This document shows positions 9,201 through 15,861 of a stretch of DNA of 35,344 nucleotides, one piece after another. The notes below the pieces were generated by a model that saw only the letters and a list, made by a program, of their open reading frames with translations, had not been told where the DNA came from and ran no database searches. Source of the stretch: Myxococcales bacterium (lineage in GTDB: Bacteria > Myxococcota_A > Polyangia > Polyangiales > Polyangiaceae); the NCBI GenBank assembly GCA_021847645.1, contig JAJZQG010000069.1, positions 1 through 35,344 of the forward strand, given 5' to 3'. Every line of letters begins with the position of its first letter. The stretch's first letter is position 1. The translations under genes and the position numbers were made by a program.

Positions 9201-9360
9201 CCGTGAGGATGGTGACGGTGGGGGCGGTCAGGTCGGGGAAGACGTCCACCGGCATGTTGGCGGCGGTGAATGCACCGTAGATAGAGAGCGCGACCGCTGC
9301 GACCACGACGAACAGGCGGTTCTTCAGCGACCACTGGATGACGTAATCCATCAACGACAT
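6241..9360 (-). CDS. heavy-metal efflux RND permease, CzcA/CusA family
   Basis: This is a full-length inner-membrane RND permease of 1039 residues. TM1 lies at residues 14-35, large periplasmic porter loops follow each of TM1 and TM7, and about 12 membrane segments are visible. Family marks include MPVDVFPDLTAP after TM1, TP..C after TM6, and GFITLFGIATRNGIM in the second half. It pumps metal ions from periplasm or cytoplasm to outside, driven by protons. The TM4 signature reads IGALVDDAIIDVEN. It differs from the DGA form of Zn/Co/Ni pumps and the DAA form of Cu/Ag pumps, so the substrate cannot be read off. It follows the adaptor gene by 12 bases, and the outer-membrane channel lies just before that. 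Confidence 0.95.
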   Translation of the reverse strand: MSLMDYVIQWSLKNRLFVVVAAVALSIYGAFTAANMPVDVFPDLTAPTVTILTEAHGLAPQEVEALVTFPLESSMNGATGVRRVRSASGIGISVVWVEFDWGTDIYVARQIVNEKMQLVASQIPPDIGPPTLAPISSIMGEILFLSLKSDRHSPLELRDTADWVIRKRLLSIPGVAQVVPIGGGVKQFQVLIAPEKLQAFGVSLQEVVRALEGSNENSSGGFLVQGAQERLIRGMGRINSGADVERTVVAVRDGVPVLVGQVSDVVVGPAIKRGEGSSNAEPAVVLGVLKQPGANTLNLTKEIDHHLDEIQKTLPEGMKIDRQLFRQSDFIQTAIANVSVALRDGAILVAIILFLFLLNFRTTLISLAALPVSLIVSVLAMKAIGVTINTMTLGGLTIAIGALVDDAIIDVENVFRRLRENQALPEPSRRPTMEVVFQASREVRASIVFATLIVMLVFLPIFFLTGVEGRLLAPLGFAYLVAIAASLVVALTLTPALCSYVLPNTRSLAHGDSFLVRWLKAAYRPSLTMALRYSRTVIVASALMLAAAVFMVTFLGRTFLPDFNEGALTLSAVTLPGTSLEESDRLGKRIETTLLSFPEVVSTARRQGRAELDEHAQDVNSSEIDVRLKMGARSKGEFLAALRDELSAIPGLVIVIGQPLSHRIDHMLSGTRANIAIKLFGDDLYQLRASAEDIRKVMAKVDGAVDVSVEQQVDIPQLFISFDRERIARYGLRTGELAEVIETAFAGQKVSQVLDGQRTYDLVVRYRDDQRADPEAIGNTLVDTPGGAKLPLKMLATVREDVGPNVITRENVQRKIVVMANVGDRDLRSVINDIRAGIEREVKLPQGYYVVYGGQFESESDATRTISFLGLFVIAGIFLLLFLAFRKVRTALLIMVNLPLALIGGVIAVFLGGGVLSVASLVGFITLFGIATRNGIMMVSHYEHLQDVEGATLEEAVVRGSIERLSPILMTALCAGLALIPLVLAGDQPGNEIQAPMGVVILGGLLSATALNMLVVPVLYTLFGGRRRKAASEPELAKA

Positions 9361-9372
9361 GGGGGCTGATCC

Positions 9373-10950
9373 TCAGTGGACATGGCCGTGCTTGGGAATC
9401 GCACCGGACGTGGAAGTGAGCTTGATTTCGTAGGCCGCGCCGGTGACCACATGCTCGCCGGCCGAGAGCCCCTCGAGGACTCCAACCCAGCCCTGCGAAC
9501 GCGCGCCAAGGGTCAATTGCCTCCGCTCGAAGGACTCGCCCGTGACTTGGACATAGGCCACGAACCGGCCGGCGTCCTCGATGACGGCTGCCGCAGGAAC
9601 GGCGAGCTGGGGCACCTGTGCGCCGGTCGCGATACTGAGCTTCACGAACTGTCCGATTCGCAGTTTCCCGTCGGGATTCGTGACCTCGAACAGGACAGGC
9701 ACGGTCCGGCTCTGGGGATCGACGACGCGACCGACCGTGACCAGCTTGCCGTTGTTTTCGTCGATCACAAAAGGGGTGTCGTAGCCCTCGACGTGGAACC
9801 AGGCGGAGCGGGCGCCCTCGACCCGGGGGATATCCGGCTCGAACACCTTAGCCTCGACCCACACACTCGACAGGTCGATGACTGTGAACATGGGCTTCCC
9901 TTCCTCGACGCTCTCTCCCGTTGCCACCGCGGCCGCGACCAGCGTCCCGTCGATGGGCGAGCGAAGCTGGAAAGCACCCTGGCCCGCGCTCCCAGCCCCT
10001 GCAGCACTTGCGCTGTACTGGCCAAGCCGTCCCGTGGCGGCCTTCATGCGAGCTTGGGCAATCTCCACTTGTGTCCGCGCTTCTTCCACACTGCGCTCCG
10101 AGCCCGCTTGGTCCTTGAGCAGCCGCTCGGCCCGCGCGAGCTGTGTCTTGGCGGCTTCCAACTCGGCGCGCGCGGTCTGAACCTCGGCGTCGAGCGTCGC
10201 GCGGTCCCCCGACAACCGCGGTGCAATCGATGCGAGAATCTGACCCTTTCGCACGGGCATTCCCAGCACAGGCGCTGGCGTTGCGAGCGTCACCCGTCCG
10301 GGCACGGATGCTGTCAGCCGAGCTTCGCGTCCGGCTACCGCGCGGGTTTCGCCGTTCGTCTGCACACTCGCGTGCATCGGTCGCTCGCGCACCTCCACAC
10401 TTGCGAACGCCGTCTTCCACTGCTGCTCTTTGGTGAAGTTGATCGCGTTGCCCGGAGCCTCGTCCTTGCCTGACGCTGCCCGCGCGGCGGCGTCGTCGGT
10501 GAATACCTCGCAGGGCCCAGCATCGATCTCGTCGGTGACCTGAGGTCCTTGTACCGAGACGATCATTGAGCACTTACCGGCCTTCGTAGGCCGAATCAGG
10601 GCACGGAAGATCCCGGGGCTCGACGGCTTGTCTGCCGTGGACGCCAGCGTGGTGCCGTCCGCCATCTTGACGATGAGCTTCATCGTTCCTTCGGTGACCG
10701 CCTTGAAGGTGGCGATGCTGGTCATATGGGCGGCGAACTTCCCCTCGCGGCCCACGACAGGTGGCTCGTATTCCATAAAGAGCTCGGACTTGTCGGTCCA
10801 ACGGGTGACCGACTCAGCCGGAAGGCCTTCCTCTTCCGCGTGGGCCGCCGTCGCGCCGGGTTCGCCTTGGGCACCCTTGCAGGCAGGAAGCGTGGTGAAC
10901 GTGAGCCACGCGAGCAAGACGGCCAGCAATCGGAAATGTGATTCCTGCAT
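9373..10950 (-). CDS. RND efflux periplasmic adaptor (CzcB/CusB family) lipoprotein
   Basis: This 525-residue membrane-fusion protein links the RND permease to the outer-membrane channel. It has a signal peptide with a lipobox-like LPAC at about residues 20-23. Next comes an extra N-terminal domain (about residues 45-160, with SELFMEYEPPVVGREGKFAAH) found in some heavy-metal adaptors. Then come the lipoyl/barrel-sandwich halves around a long alpha-helical hairpin (AEVQTARAELEAAKTQLARA and following) and the C-terminal beta-barrel and membrane-proximal parts. It ends in KHGHVH, a likely metal-binding tail. ATG 10950 is preferred over 11040 because it begins the signal peptide and leaves 86 bases after the channel gene. 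Confidence 0.92.
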   Translation of the reverse strand: MQESHFRLLAVLLAWLTFTTLPACKGAQGEPGATAAHAEEEGLPAESVTRWTDKSELFMEYEPPVVGREGKFAAHMTSIATFKAVTEGTMKLIVKMADGTTLASTADKPSSPGIFRALIRPTKAGKCSMIVSVQGPQVTDEIDAGPCEVFTDDAAARAASGKDEAPGNAINFTKEQQWKTAFASVEVRERPMHASVQTNGETRAVAGREARLTASVPGRVTLATPAPVLGMPVRKGQILASIAPRLSGDRATLDAEVQTARAELEAAKTQLARAERLLKDQAGSERSVEEARTQVEIAQARMKAATGRLGQYSASAAGAGSAGQGAFQLRSPIDGTLVAAAVATGESVEEGKPMFTVIDLSSVWVEAKVFEPDIPRVEGARSAWFHVEGYDTPFVIDENNGKLVTVGRVVDPQSRTVPVLFEVTNPDGKLRIGQFVKLSIATGAQVPQLAVPAAAVIEDAGRFVAYVQVTGESFERRQLTLGARSQGWVGVLEGLSAGEHVVTGAAYEIKLTSTSGAIPKHGHVH

Positions 10951-11036
10951 ACGAATGCCTTCACCTCTCTGCTGTGAGCGCGTCCCTACCGAGGGACCAC
11001 GACGCGTGCCGCGCTGGGCAAGCCTGTGCCTGAACA

Positions 11037-12287
11037 TCACCGTTCACCCGTCGCCATACGCAGGCGAAGCTCGGCCTGTTTTCCTCGCGCTACGATGGAG
11101 AGCTCCGCTTGCGCGACTTGCGCGTACATACGCTCTGCATCGAGGAGTTCGATGACCGTCCTGGCTCCTTCGCGGTACCCACTTCGGGCAGCCTGCACCA
11201 GCACTCCAGCGTGCGCGCCCGTTGCGGAATGAAATCGAGCAAGCTCAAGACGTGCGGCCTCGTGCGTCGCGTGCGCCTCCGCGACCTCGGCCCGGACTTC
11301 CCGCTCCAGTGCCGTCGCCCGAGCCGATGCCATAGCGTGTTGGGCGTCTGCCCTGGCCCGCAGGTCCTGCCCACGCGAGAAGACAGGCAGGCCGAGGACG
11401 ACCCCGGCGACATATCCGTAGCGTGTTGTGTCCTCCTTTACGGCATTCACCCCGCCGATGAGCGACACGTCGGGAACCCACAGCCATCCGCCGCGTCCAC
11501 GCGCCGTGTTCGCCGCCGCCGCCGAGCGCCGTGCGTGGACCAGATGGCGTCGCGACGCAACGGCCCGTTCGACGAGCTGCTCGGATGGGGGGAGCGGACG
11601 CAGCGTCAAGCTCGCTTCCGCCTTGAAGGTAGTGTTCGGCAGGTCCAGAAGAACAGCCAGTCGAGATCGAACCGCAGCGGCTTGCGCTCGCACGGCGACG
11701 AGCCTGCTTCGGCCGGCCTCCACCTCCAGCGTGAGGCGCGCGCTCTCGTAGCCCGACCCACCTCCGGCTGCGGTCCGCGCATCGAGGACCCTCGACGCTT
11801 CGCGAAGACTCGCGAGCTCCTCCTCGAGTAATTGAATCTGGCGCTCTGCGAGAACCAGCTCCAATAGTGCAGCCAGAGCCTGTCCCACGGCTGCCGACTC
11901 CTCGAGCTCCGCATTCGCCCGGTGCGTCTCTGCATCGGCGGAGGCCAGCGATCGGTCCATGGCTGGCCGTGCGAACGCGAGCGGAACAGTGAGCTGGAGC
12001 GTGTCCTGTACCGGGCCGCCATCGCCGAGCGTCTCGCGCTGCCAGGCAACCGATGGGTTGGGGAGCAGTCCCGCTCCGCGCTCCGAGGCATCGGCTGCAA
12101 CGAGGCTCGCACGCCCGAGTGCGGCTCCCGGCGCGTGGGAGCGTGCAAGCTCTACGACCTTCGATTCGGTGAGAACAACCTGCGCAAGCAGTGTCCGTGG
12201 GAGCGTGATGCCGAGCAGGAACAGTCCTGTCGCGCAGATCAAAATCCGAGCGCGCATCGGACTTACTCTCATACGTGTTCGTCTCAT
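11037..12287 (-). CDS. TolC/CzcC-family outer-membrane efflux protein
   Basis: This is a 416-residue outer-membrane channel subunit of the RND pump. An N-terminal signal peptide (ATGLFLLGITLPRTLLAQ) is followed by two copies of the outer-membrane efflux repeat. These show as long Ala/Glu/Arg-rich helices (around residues 110-215 and 300-400) and beta segments such as LLPNPSVAWQRE and LWVPDVSLIGGV. Length and layout match CzcC. Starts at 12287, 12272 and 12257 are all possible; 12257 begins directly before the hydrophobic core, but none has a strong ribosome binding site. It begins 17 bases after the M56 protease gene, so regulator and pump genes look like one operon. Confidence 0.9.
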   Translation of the reverse strand: MRRTRMRVSPMRARILICATGLFLLGITLPRTLLAQVVLTESKVVELARSHAPGAALGRASLVAADASERGAGLLPNPSVAWQRETLGDGGPVQDTLQLTVPLAFARPAMDRSLASADAETHRANAELEESAAVGQALAALLELVLAERQIQLLEEELASLREASRVLDARTAAGGGSGYESARLTLEVEAGRSRLVAVRAQAAAVRSRLAVLLDLPNTTFKAEASLTLRPLPPSEQLVERAVASRRHLVHARRSAAAANTARGRGGWLWVPDVSLIGGVNAVKEDTTRYGYVAGVVLGLPVFSRGQDLRARADAQHAMASARATALEREVRAEVAEAHATHEAARLELARFHSATGAHAGVLVQAARSGYREGARTVIELLDAERMYAQVAQAELSIVARGKQAELRLRMATGER

Positions 12288-12304
12288 GGCGGATTCCGAT
12301 CAAT

Positions 12305-13255
12305 TCAATGGAGCCAGCCCAGGATGCTCTCGAAGGCGTGGTGCACGACGGAGGGCGAGGTCACTGCCGCGCCCACGGCGAGGAGGGTGATCGCGGCGGT
12401 GATTGCCACAGGCCATGACTTCCGGTCGTCGGAGGCATCGGAGAGCGCGAGGACCCGCGCGCCCACGCCCCCGTCGGTGAAAGCGAGTGCGCCGCGTGGT
12501 GCACCCACGCGGGCACGAGCGAGCTCCAGGAGGCACTCTGCGACGAGAAGGCGGTCCCCGACTGCGCTTGCCGCGGACTCGTCTGCCTGGAGCTCTTGCG
12601 CCGCGGCTAAGTGTAGGTCGAGCTGACGCGCTAACGACGGCAGCTGCAGGCTGCCGAGCAGTCGGACAAGCAGCCGCAAGAGCAGGTGGCGCTCCTTCAC
12701 GTGGCAGCGCTCATGGGCGAGCACCGATTTGCGCAACTGCTCCGGCAAGTCCATCGTCGCTCGCGACACATAGATGTTTGTGCGGTTGATTCCGACCACG
12801 AAGGCGGCCGGCAAGGTGCCAGGGAGCACGCGAATATCGCCGCACTCGGTTGCGGAGGAATCGAGTGTCGCAACGGTTTGGTGCGTGCGCCACGCCGTAC
12901 GTGCCTCGCGAGTGCTTACCAGGGCGATGCGGACGACGCCGATCACCACGAGGATCAAGGCTGGTACCGAAAGAGCCTGGGGATGGTGCAAGCACAGGTG
13001 GGGGTGGTGCGAGCCGTGGACCAGGCAGTGGTCTGCAGCGAGTCCGAACGACGGCAGCATTGTGGCGACCAAGGCCGCGAGTCCCGCGACCCAGGGCGCC
13101 GCTGCGACGAGCATCCAGAAGCCTGCCTGCGAGCGGGGCGTGAGCTTCTTGGTCCAAGCGTGCGCCCCAAGCGTCGCGAGGGCGCCGCCCACCGCGCCCA
13201 TCGCCGCTCCAGCGAGGAATACGCCCGCCGCCATGACGAGGAAAGAAGGCGTCAT
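12305..13255 (-). CDS. BlaR1-like M56 membrane metalloprotease, probable metal sensor
   Basis: This 316-residue membrane protease is of the M56 (BlaR1/MecR1) type. It has hydrophobic segments near residues 5-30, 47-66, 96-113 and 285-300. The zinc motif HERCH is at about 181-185 and a downstream acidic ligand lies in AAAQELQADE. It has no C-terminal penicillin-binding sensor domain. Instead, a loop between the second and third membrane segments (about 75-91) is packed with His and Cys (DHCLVHGSHHPHLCLHH) and looks like a metal-binding sensor. In the BlaR family, signal sensing activates the protease and leads to loss of the BlaI repressor. The same logic with metal as signal is inferred here. 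It overlaps the BlaI gene by ATGA and precedes the pump genes. Confidence 0.88.
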   Translation of the reverse strand: MTPSFLVMAAGVFLAGAAMGAVGGALATLGAHAWTKKLTPRSQAGFWMLVAAAPWVAGLAALVATMLPSFGLAADHCLVHGSHHPHLCLHHPQALSVPALILVVIGVVRIALVSTREARTAWRTHQTVATLDSSATECGDIRVLPGTLPAAFVVGINRTNIYVSRATMDLPEQLRKSVLAHERCHVKERHLLLRLLVRLLGSLQLPSLARQLDLHLAAAQELQADESAASAVGDRLLVAECLLELARARVGAPRGALAFTDGGVGARVLALSDASDDRKSWPVAITAAITLLAVGAAVTSPSVVHHAFESILGWLH

Positions 13256-13641
13256 CGTGCGCGCTCCTTCCGCCGCCGTCGTACGAGCCGCTCGAGCTCG
13301 TTGAGCGCTTCGGTGTCCGCGTCAGCGACGAGATCCACGAAGGCCGCGAGGACGCCCTCGCGCGCCAGCGTTTCGACTCCGCCGGCGGCTTGCACCAATC
13401 GTCGCGCTTGGAACGCGTCGCGGTCGATCGCGGACCGATAGCGGTAGGCATGCGAGACCTTCTCGCGCTCCACGAGTCCCTTCTTGAACAACCGCTCCAG
13501 CGTGGAACCCACTGTGTTGACCGAGATCCCGCGTTTCGCTCCGACCAACGCGTGCGCGTGCAGGACATCGGTTTCGCCCGAGAGCCAGAGGTGCTCGAGC
13601 ATCGCCAGCTCGAGCTCACCGAGCAAAGGCAGGAAGGTCAT
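13252..13641 (-). CDS. BlaI/MecI-family transcriptional repressor
   Basis: This is a 129-residue repressor with a winged-helix domain (about residues 5-75; GELELAMLEHLW, then ISVNTVGSTLERLFKKGLVEREK) and a C-terminal dimerisation helix region, the size and layout of BlaI/MecI. It should bind a palindromic operator as a dimer and be inactivated by the M56 protease encoded next. It is the first gene of the CzcCBA operon, so metal efflux rather than beta-lactam resistance is the likely output. There is no ribosome binding site. The -10 element sits six bases before the ATG, so a leaderless mRNA is expected. Autoregulation is supported by the palindrome over the -35. Confidence 0.92.
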   Translation of the reverse strand: MTFLPLLGELELAMLEHLWLSGETDVLHAHALVGAKRGISVNTVGSTLERLFKKGLVEREKVSHAYRYRSAIDRDAFQARRLVQAAGGVETLAREGVLAAFVDLVADADTEALNELERLVRRRRKERAR

Positions 13642-13647
13642 GCGGGG

Positions 13648-13676
13648 GGTATGGTCGCTGGACCTCCGATTGTCAA
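13648..13676 (-). promoter_or_regulatory. predicted promoter of the BlaI-BlaR-pump operon
   Basis: On the minus strand a perfect -35 TTGACA (13676-13671) is followed after 17 bases by CATACC (13653-13648), a weak -10 with 3 of 6 consensus bases. The expected transcription start falls at or next to the ATG at 13641, which fits the lack of a ribosome binding site (the six bases before the ATG are C/G only). Confidence 0.55.
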
Positions 13677-13682
13677 TCGGAG
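13664..13682. promoter_or_regulatory. perfect palindrome, probable BlaI operator
   Basis: The sequence CTCCGATTGTCAATCGGAG is a perfect inverted repeat with 9-base arms around one central base. It contains the -35 TTGACA of the BlaI promoter, so a dimer bound here would block RNA polymerase. It differs from the TACA/TGTA-type operators of staphylococcal BlaI. Assignment to this repressor is inferred from position. Confidence 0.7.
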
Positions 13683-13746
13683 TTTGCGCGGCCTATTCGG
13701 ACCGAGTCGTTGACACCCGAGCCGCAGCCGTGGCCTCCTCCCCTCG

Positions 13747-13788
13747 CTGCCCTTAGCTCAGTCGGTAGAGCAGGCGACTGAAACCGCC
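13747..13788 (+). pseudogene. 5' half of a tRNA-Phe-like gene, truncated
   Basis: From TAGCTCAG through GTCGGTAGAGCA this is a normal tRNA D-arm, followed by an anticodon arm GGCGA-CTGAAAC-CGCC with anticodon GAA (Phe). One base is missing on the 3' side of the anticodon loop or stem. After 13788 the sequence departs completely: no variable loop, T-arm or 3' acceptor strand follows. A TTGACA lies 36 bases upstream (13710-13715) but has no clear -10. The break abuts the transposase region, so a mobile element probably destroyed or displaced the gene. Confidence 0.65.
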
Positions 13789-13827
13789 GGGGCGCTGGGA
13801 GATCCCCAGCAGCTGGAGCCAGTGCAA

Positions 13828-13860
13828 AGAGGCGATCACGCAATGGTGCGGATCGCCTCT
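13828..13860. repeat. strong hairpin just upstream of the transposase gene
   Basis: AGAGGCGATC (13828-13837) pairs perfectly with GATCGCCTCT (13851-13860). Inside, CGCA pairs with TGCG around an ATGG loop with one bulged A, giving 14 base pairs in all. It ends two bases before the GTG start of the transposase and could limit its translation or mark the element's left end. A smaller hairpin (GCTGGG/CCCAGC, 13794-13810) lies before it. Confidence 0.65.
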
Positions 13861-13862
13861 TC

Positions 13863-15095
13863 GTGGTCCATGGGCCGCTGCGCGTTGACTACTCGATGGA
13901 CTCGCGCTTCAACGCGCGCCCCGTGTTGTCCCTCGCCTTCCGCACCATCGAGTTCCTCTTCTACCATGTGCTGCTCGCGGTCGTGGACCGCGTCGCGCGC
14001 CTTCCCCGCACCACGATGCTGCCCGAAGCAGCGCGCCTCTACCGTCAGAACATCGCGCTCAAGGCGCAGCTCGACGCGCTCGAAGATCACCTCGCGCGCA
14101 TCGAGAACAAGCGTCGCGCGAAGCCTCTTTCGGTGCGCGCGGCGCAGGTGTTCGCGCTCTTGCTCACACGCGGCGACGAGCAGTTCCTTCGGTACTTCTT
14201 GTCGTCACCTCGGGCCACGATCGAGCGATGGCTCACGCGCTTCAGATCGCTCTGGGGACGATCCCTCGGAGGCAGACCGCGCACGGACGTCGACGTCGAA
14301 GACCTGGTCGTGACGCTCAAACGGGAGAACCCGAGCTGGGGGCAGCGCCGCATTCGCGAAGAGCTGCGGCGCATGGGCATTCGCGTGAGCGAGCCGACCA
14401 TCATGCGCATCCTGCGCGAGCACGGGTTCACGCCGCACCCGCTGCGCAAGCTGTCGTTCGAGCGGGTGCAGTCGTCGGTCAAGGACGCGCTATGGGCCCT
14501 CGACTTCTTCGCGGTGAAGACGGCAACCGGCGCGTGGTTGCAGGTGCTGATCGTGATCGACGTGCACACGCGCGAGGTGCTTGGGCTCCGCGCGTACGAC
14601 GGCTGGGATGTCGACTCGTACTGGACCATCCGCGCGTTCAACGCGATCGCCAGTGCTGTGAAGCGCCTACCGACGAAGGTCGTGCACGACCACGGCCCGA
14701 CGTTCCTCGGCCAGTTTGCGCGCCAGCTTCGCGTGCTCGGCATCGAGCGCGAGCTCACGCCGGCTCGCATGCCGTACATGAATTGCTACGTCGAGCGGTG
14801 GATCGGCTCCGTTCGCCGCGAGCTGTTGCGCCACGTGCGCGTGCACGACGTCGTGGAGCTCCAAGACTGGCTCGACGAGTACCGCGCGTACGCGAACGCC
14901 GAACGGGCACACCAAGGGCTCGATGGGCGCACACCGAACGAGGTCGCGCGCGGGCAGCCGGAGGCCGTGGTGCTCGATCTCGAGCAGCTGCGGACGCGCA
15001 AGTTGGTGCGGCGCATGTACGCGAACGGCCTTCTGCAGGGGTACTCGCTGGTCGAACGCGACGACGGCGTTGCTCCGGACCGCGCGGCGGCGTAG
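13863..15095 (+). CDS. DDE transposase with integrase (rve) core domain
   Basis: This 410-residue transposase resembles IS3/IS481-type enzymes. The N-terminal third has a helical DNA-binding part (about residues 90-195, with NPSWGQRRIREELRRMG and EPTIMRILREHG). The RNase H-like core carries the catalytic triad: D214 in WALDFFAV, D276 in VVHDHGPT and E311 in NCYVERWIGS. The 34-residue D-to-E spacing is normal for the family. It is encoded in one frame, without the frameshift arrangement of most IS3 members. The start is GTG 13863 or ATG 13896; neither has a good ribosome binding site. I could not find clear terminal inverted repeats. The truncated tRNA half on its left suggests that this element moved here. 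Confidence 0.9.
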   Translation: MVHGPLRVDYSMDSRFNARPVLSLAFRTIEFLFYHVLLAVVDRVARLPRTTMLPEAARLYRQNIALKAQLDALEDHLARIENKRRAKPLSVRAAQVFALLLTRGDEQFLRYFLSSPRATIERWLTRFRSLWGRSLGGRPRTDVDVEDLVVTLKRENPSWGQRRIREELRRMGIRVSEPTIMRILREHGFTPHPLRKLSFERVQSSVKDALWALDFFAVKTATGAWLQVLIVIDVHTREVLGLRAYDGWDVDSYWTIRAFNAIASAVKRLPTKVVHDHGPTFLGQFARQLRVLGIERELTPARMPYMNCYVERWIGSVRRELLRHVRVHDVVELQDWLDEYRAYANAERAHQGLDGRTPNEVARGQPEAVVLDLEQLRTRKLVRRMYANGLLQGYSLVERDDGVAPDRAAA

Positions 15096-15560
15096 CGTCC
15101 ACGTTCGGCGCAGGTTGGCCCACGACGGCGCCCGGTTCGCAGCGCGAGCCGACGGGCGAGGTGCGCGTCCGGCGCGCGCCAAGGCGCAGCGCTGGGCCCG
15201 ACGCGGGCGTTGGTCACTGCCGCGGCGGGTGCGTTCGGCCCGAAGGAGGTTCTACTCAGGAAGCGCGTTGGTTGATTTCACGAAGCGCGGACGGTCGATC
15301 CGCTCGCAGGAGCCGCCCCGAAGACCGCGGCCGGGGTTTCTTGGGATCGGGTTGCCGGGGGTTCTCTTGGCGGAACGATGGGGGGGCGCGCTTGGCAGCC
15401 CGTCCGCGCCTGGACGGCGCGAGCGAACAAAGAACGGCCGGCGTTCGAAGCTCTTTTCGGCTGGCTTGGCCTCGGTTGGCCACCGCGATGCACGTTGACG
15501 TGGCCGGATTTCTCTCGTAGAAACGGCCTCGCAAGGGGCGTCGAACCCCGAGCCATTCAA

Positions 15561-15593
15561 GCGGGGTCGCGGAAACGCGACCCCGCACTTTTT
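15561..15593 (+). terminator. strong intrinsic terminator-like hairpin
   Basis: GCGGGGTCGCG (15561-15571) pairs perfectly over 11 bases with CGCGACCCCGC (15576-15586) around a GAAA tetraloop, followed by ACTTTTT on the plus strand. This is a textbook rho-independent terminator, about 465 bases after the transposase stop. It may equally insulate the downstream minus-strand genes from plus-strand reading. Confidence 0.75.
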
Positions 15594-15856
15594 AACAGCG
15601 GCCTCGGAGAGCGATCTCCGAGGCCGTTGCGTTTCTCCCCCACGTTTCCGCGACCTTCGACGCTCGGCGAGCACGACGCGCGCGTGGACAGCGTTCGCGC
15701 AGAGAGCGCCGCGGGCGTGAAGGAGCGCGTGACGAGGGCGCGCGGGACGGCGTTCGCGCCCTCTCTTCTGGCCCGCGGGGAGAGAGGAACCGAGAGCGTT
15801 TAACAGCGGAGCCCGTTTTCGCGGGACGGAGCCGCTGACGTTTAACTGGCCAGCGG
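15591..15856 (+). repeat. three related TTTAAC/CAGCGG strings
   Basis: TTTAACAGCGG occurs at 15591-15601 and again at 15799-15809. A third version, TTTAAC-tggc-CAGCGG, is at 15841-15856, overlapping the end of the HsdM-S gene region. The first two each sit at the 5' side of a stem-forming sequence. They may be protein-binding or element-end repeats. Confidence 0.45.
15599..15626. repeat. perfect 12-bp inverted repeat
   Basis: CGGCCTCGGAGA (15599-15610) and TCTCCGAGGCCG (15615-15626) are perfectly complementary around a GCGA loop. It lies only 12 bases after the terminator hairpin. Neither flank has a long T-run, so it is not a classical terminator; an element end, a recombination site or an RNA structure are options. 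Confidence 0.65.
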
Positions 15857-15861
15857 TCGGG

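Larger units (their letters stand above)
15096..15861. other. 766-base non-coding stretch with hairpins
   Basis: No convincing gene lies between the transposase and the HsdM-S gene. Open frames on both strands are Arg/Pro-rich and overlap each other, as expected by chance in GC-rich DNA. The stretch holds two perfect hairpins (15561-15586 and 15599-15626), a weaker stem near 15803-15834, and three related TTTAAC/CAGCGG strings. It may contain the right end of the transposase element. Confidence 0.6.

Noticed and set aside
13784-13870. Group I intron interrupting the tRNA-Phe anticodon loop
   Set aside because: No intron core and no 3' exon with T-arm was found downstream; a truncated tRNA is the simpler reading.
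13789-15400. Terminal inverted repeats of the transposase element
   Set aside because: Only a weak 11 of 17 match was found between the left flank and a stretch near 15357; not enough to set ends.
14228-15520. 430-codon plus-strand frame inside the transposase
   Set aside because: It is Arg/Ala-rich shadow of the rve transposase, which has the catalytic motifs.
15252-15803. Open frames of about 140 residues on both strands after the transposase
   Set aside because: They overlap each other, are rich in Arg and Pro, span the hairpins, and have no ribosome binding site or recognisable domain.
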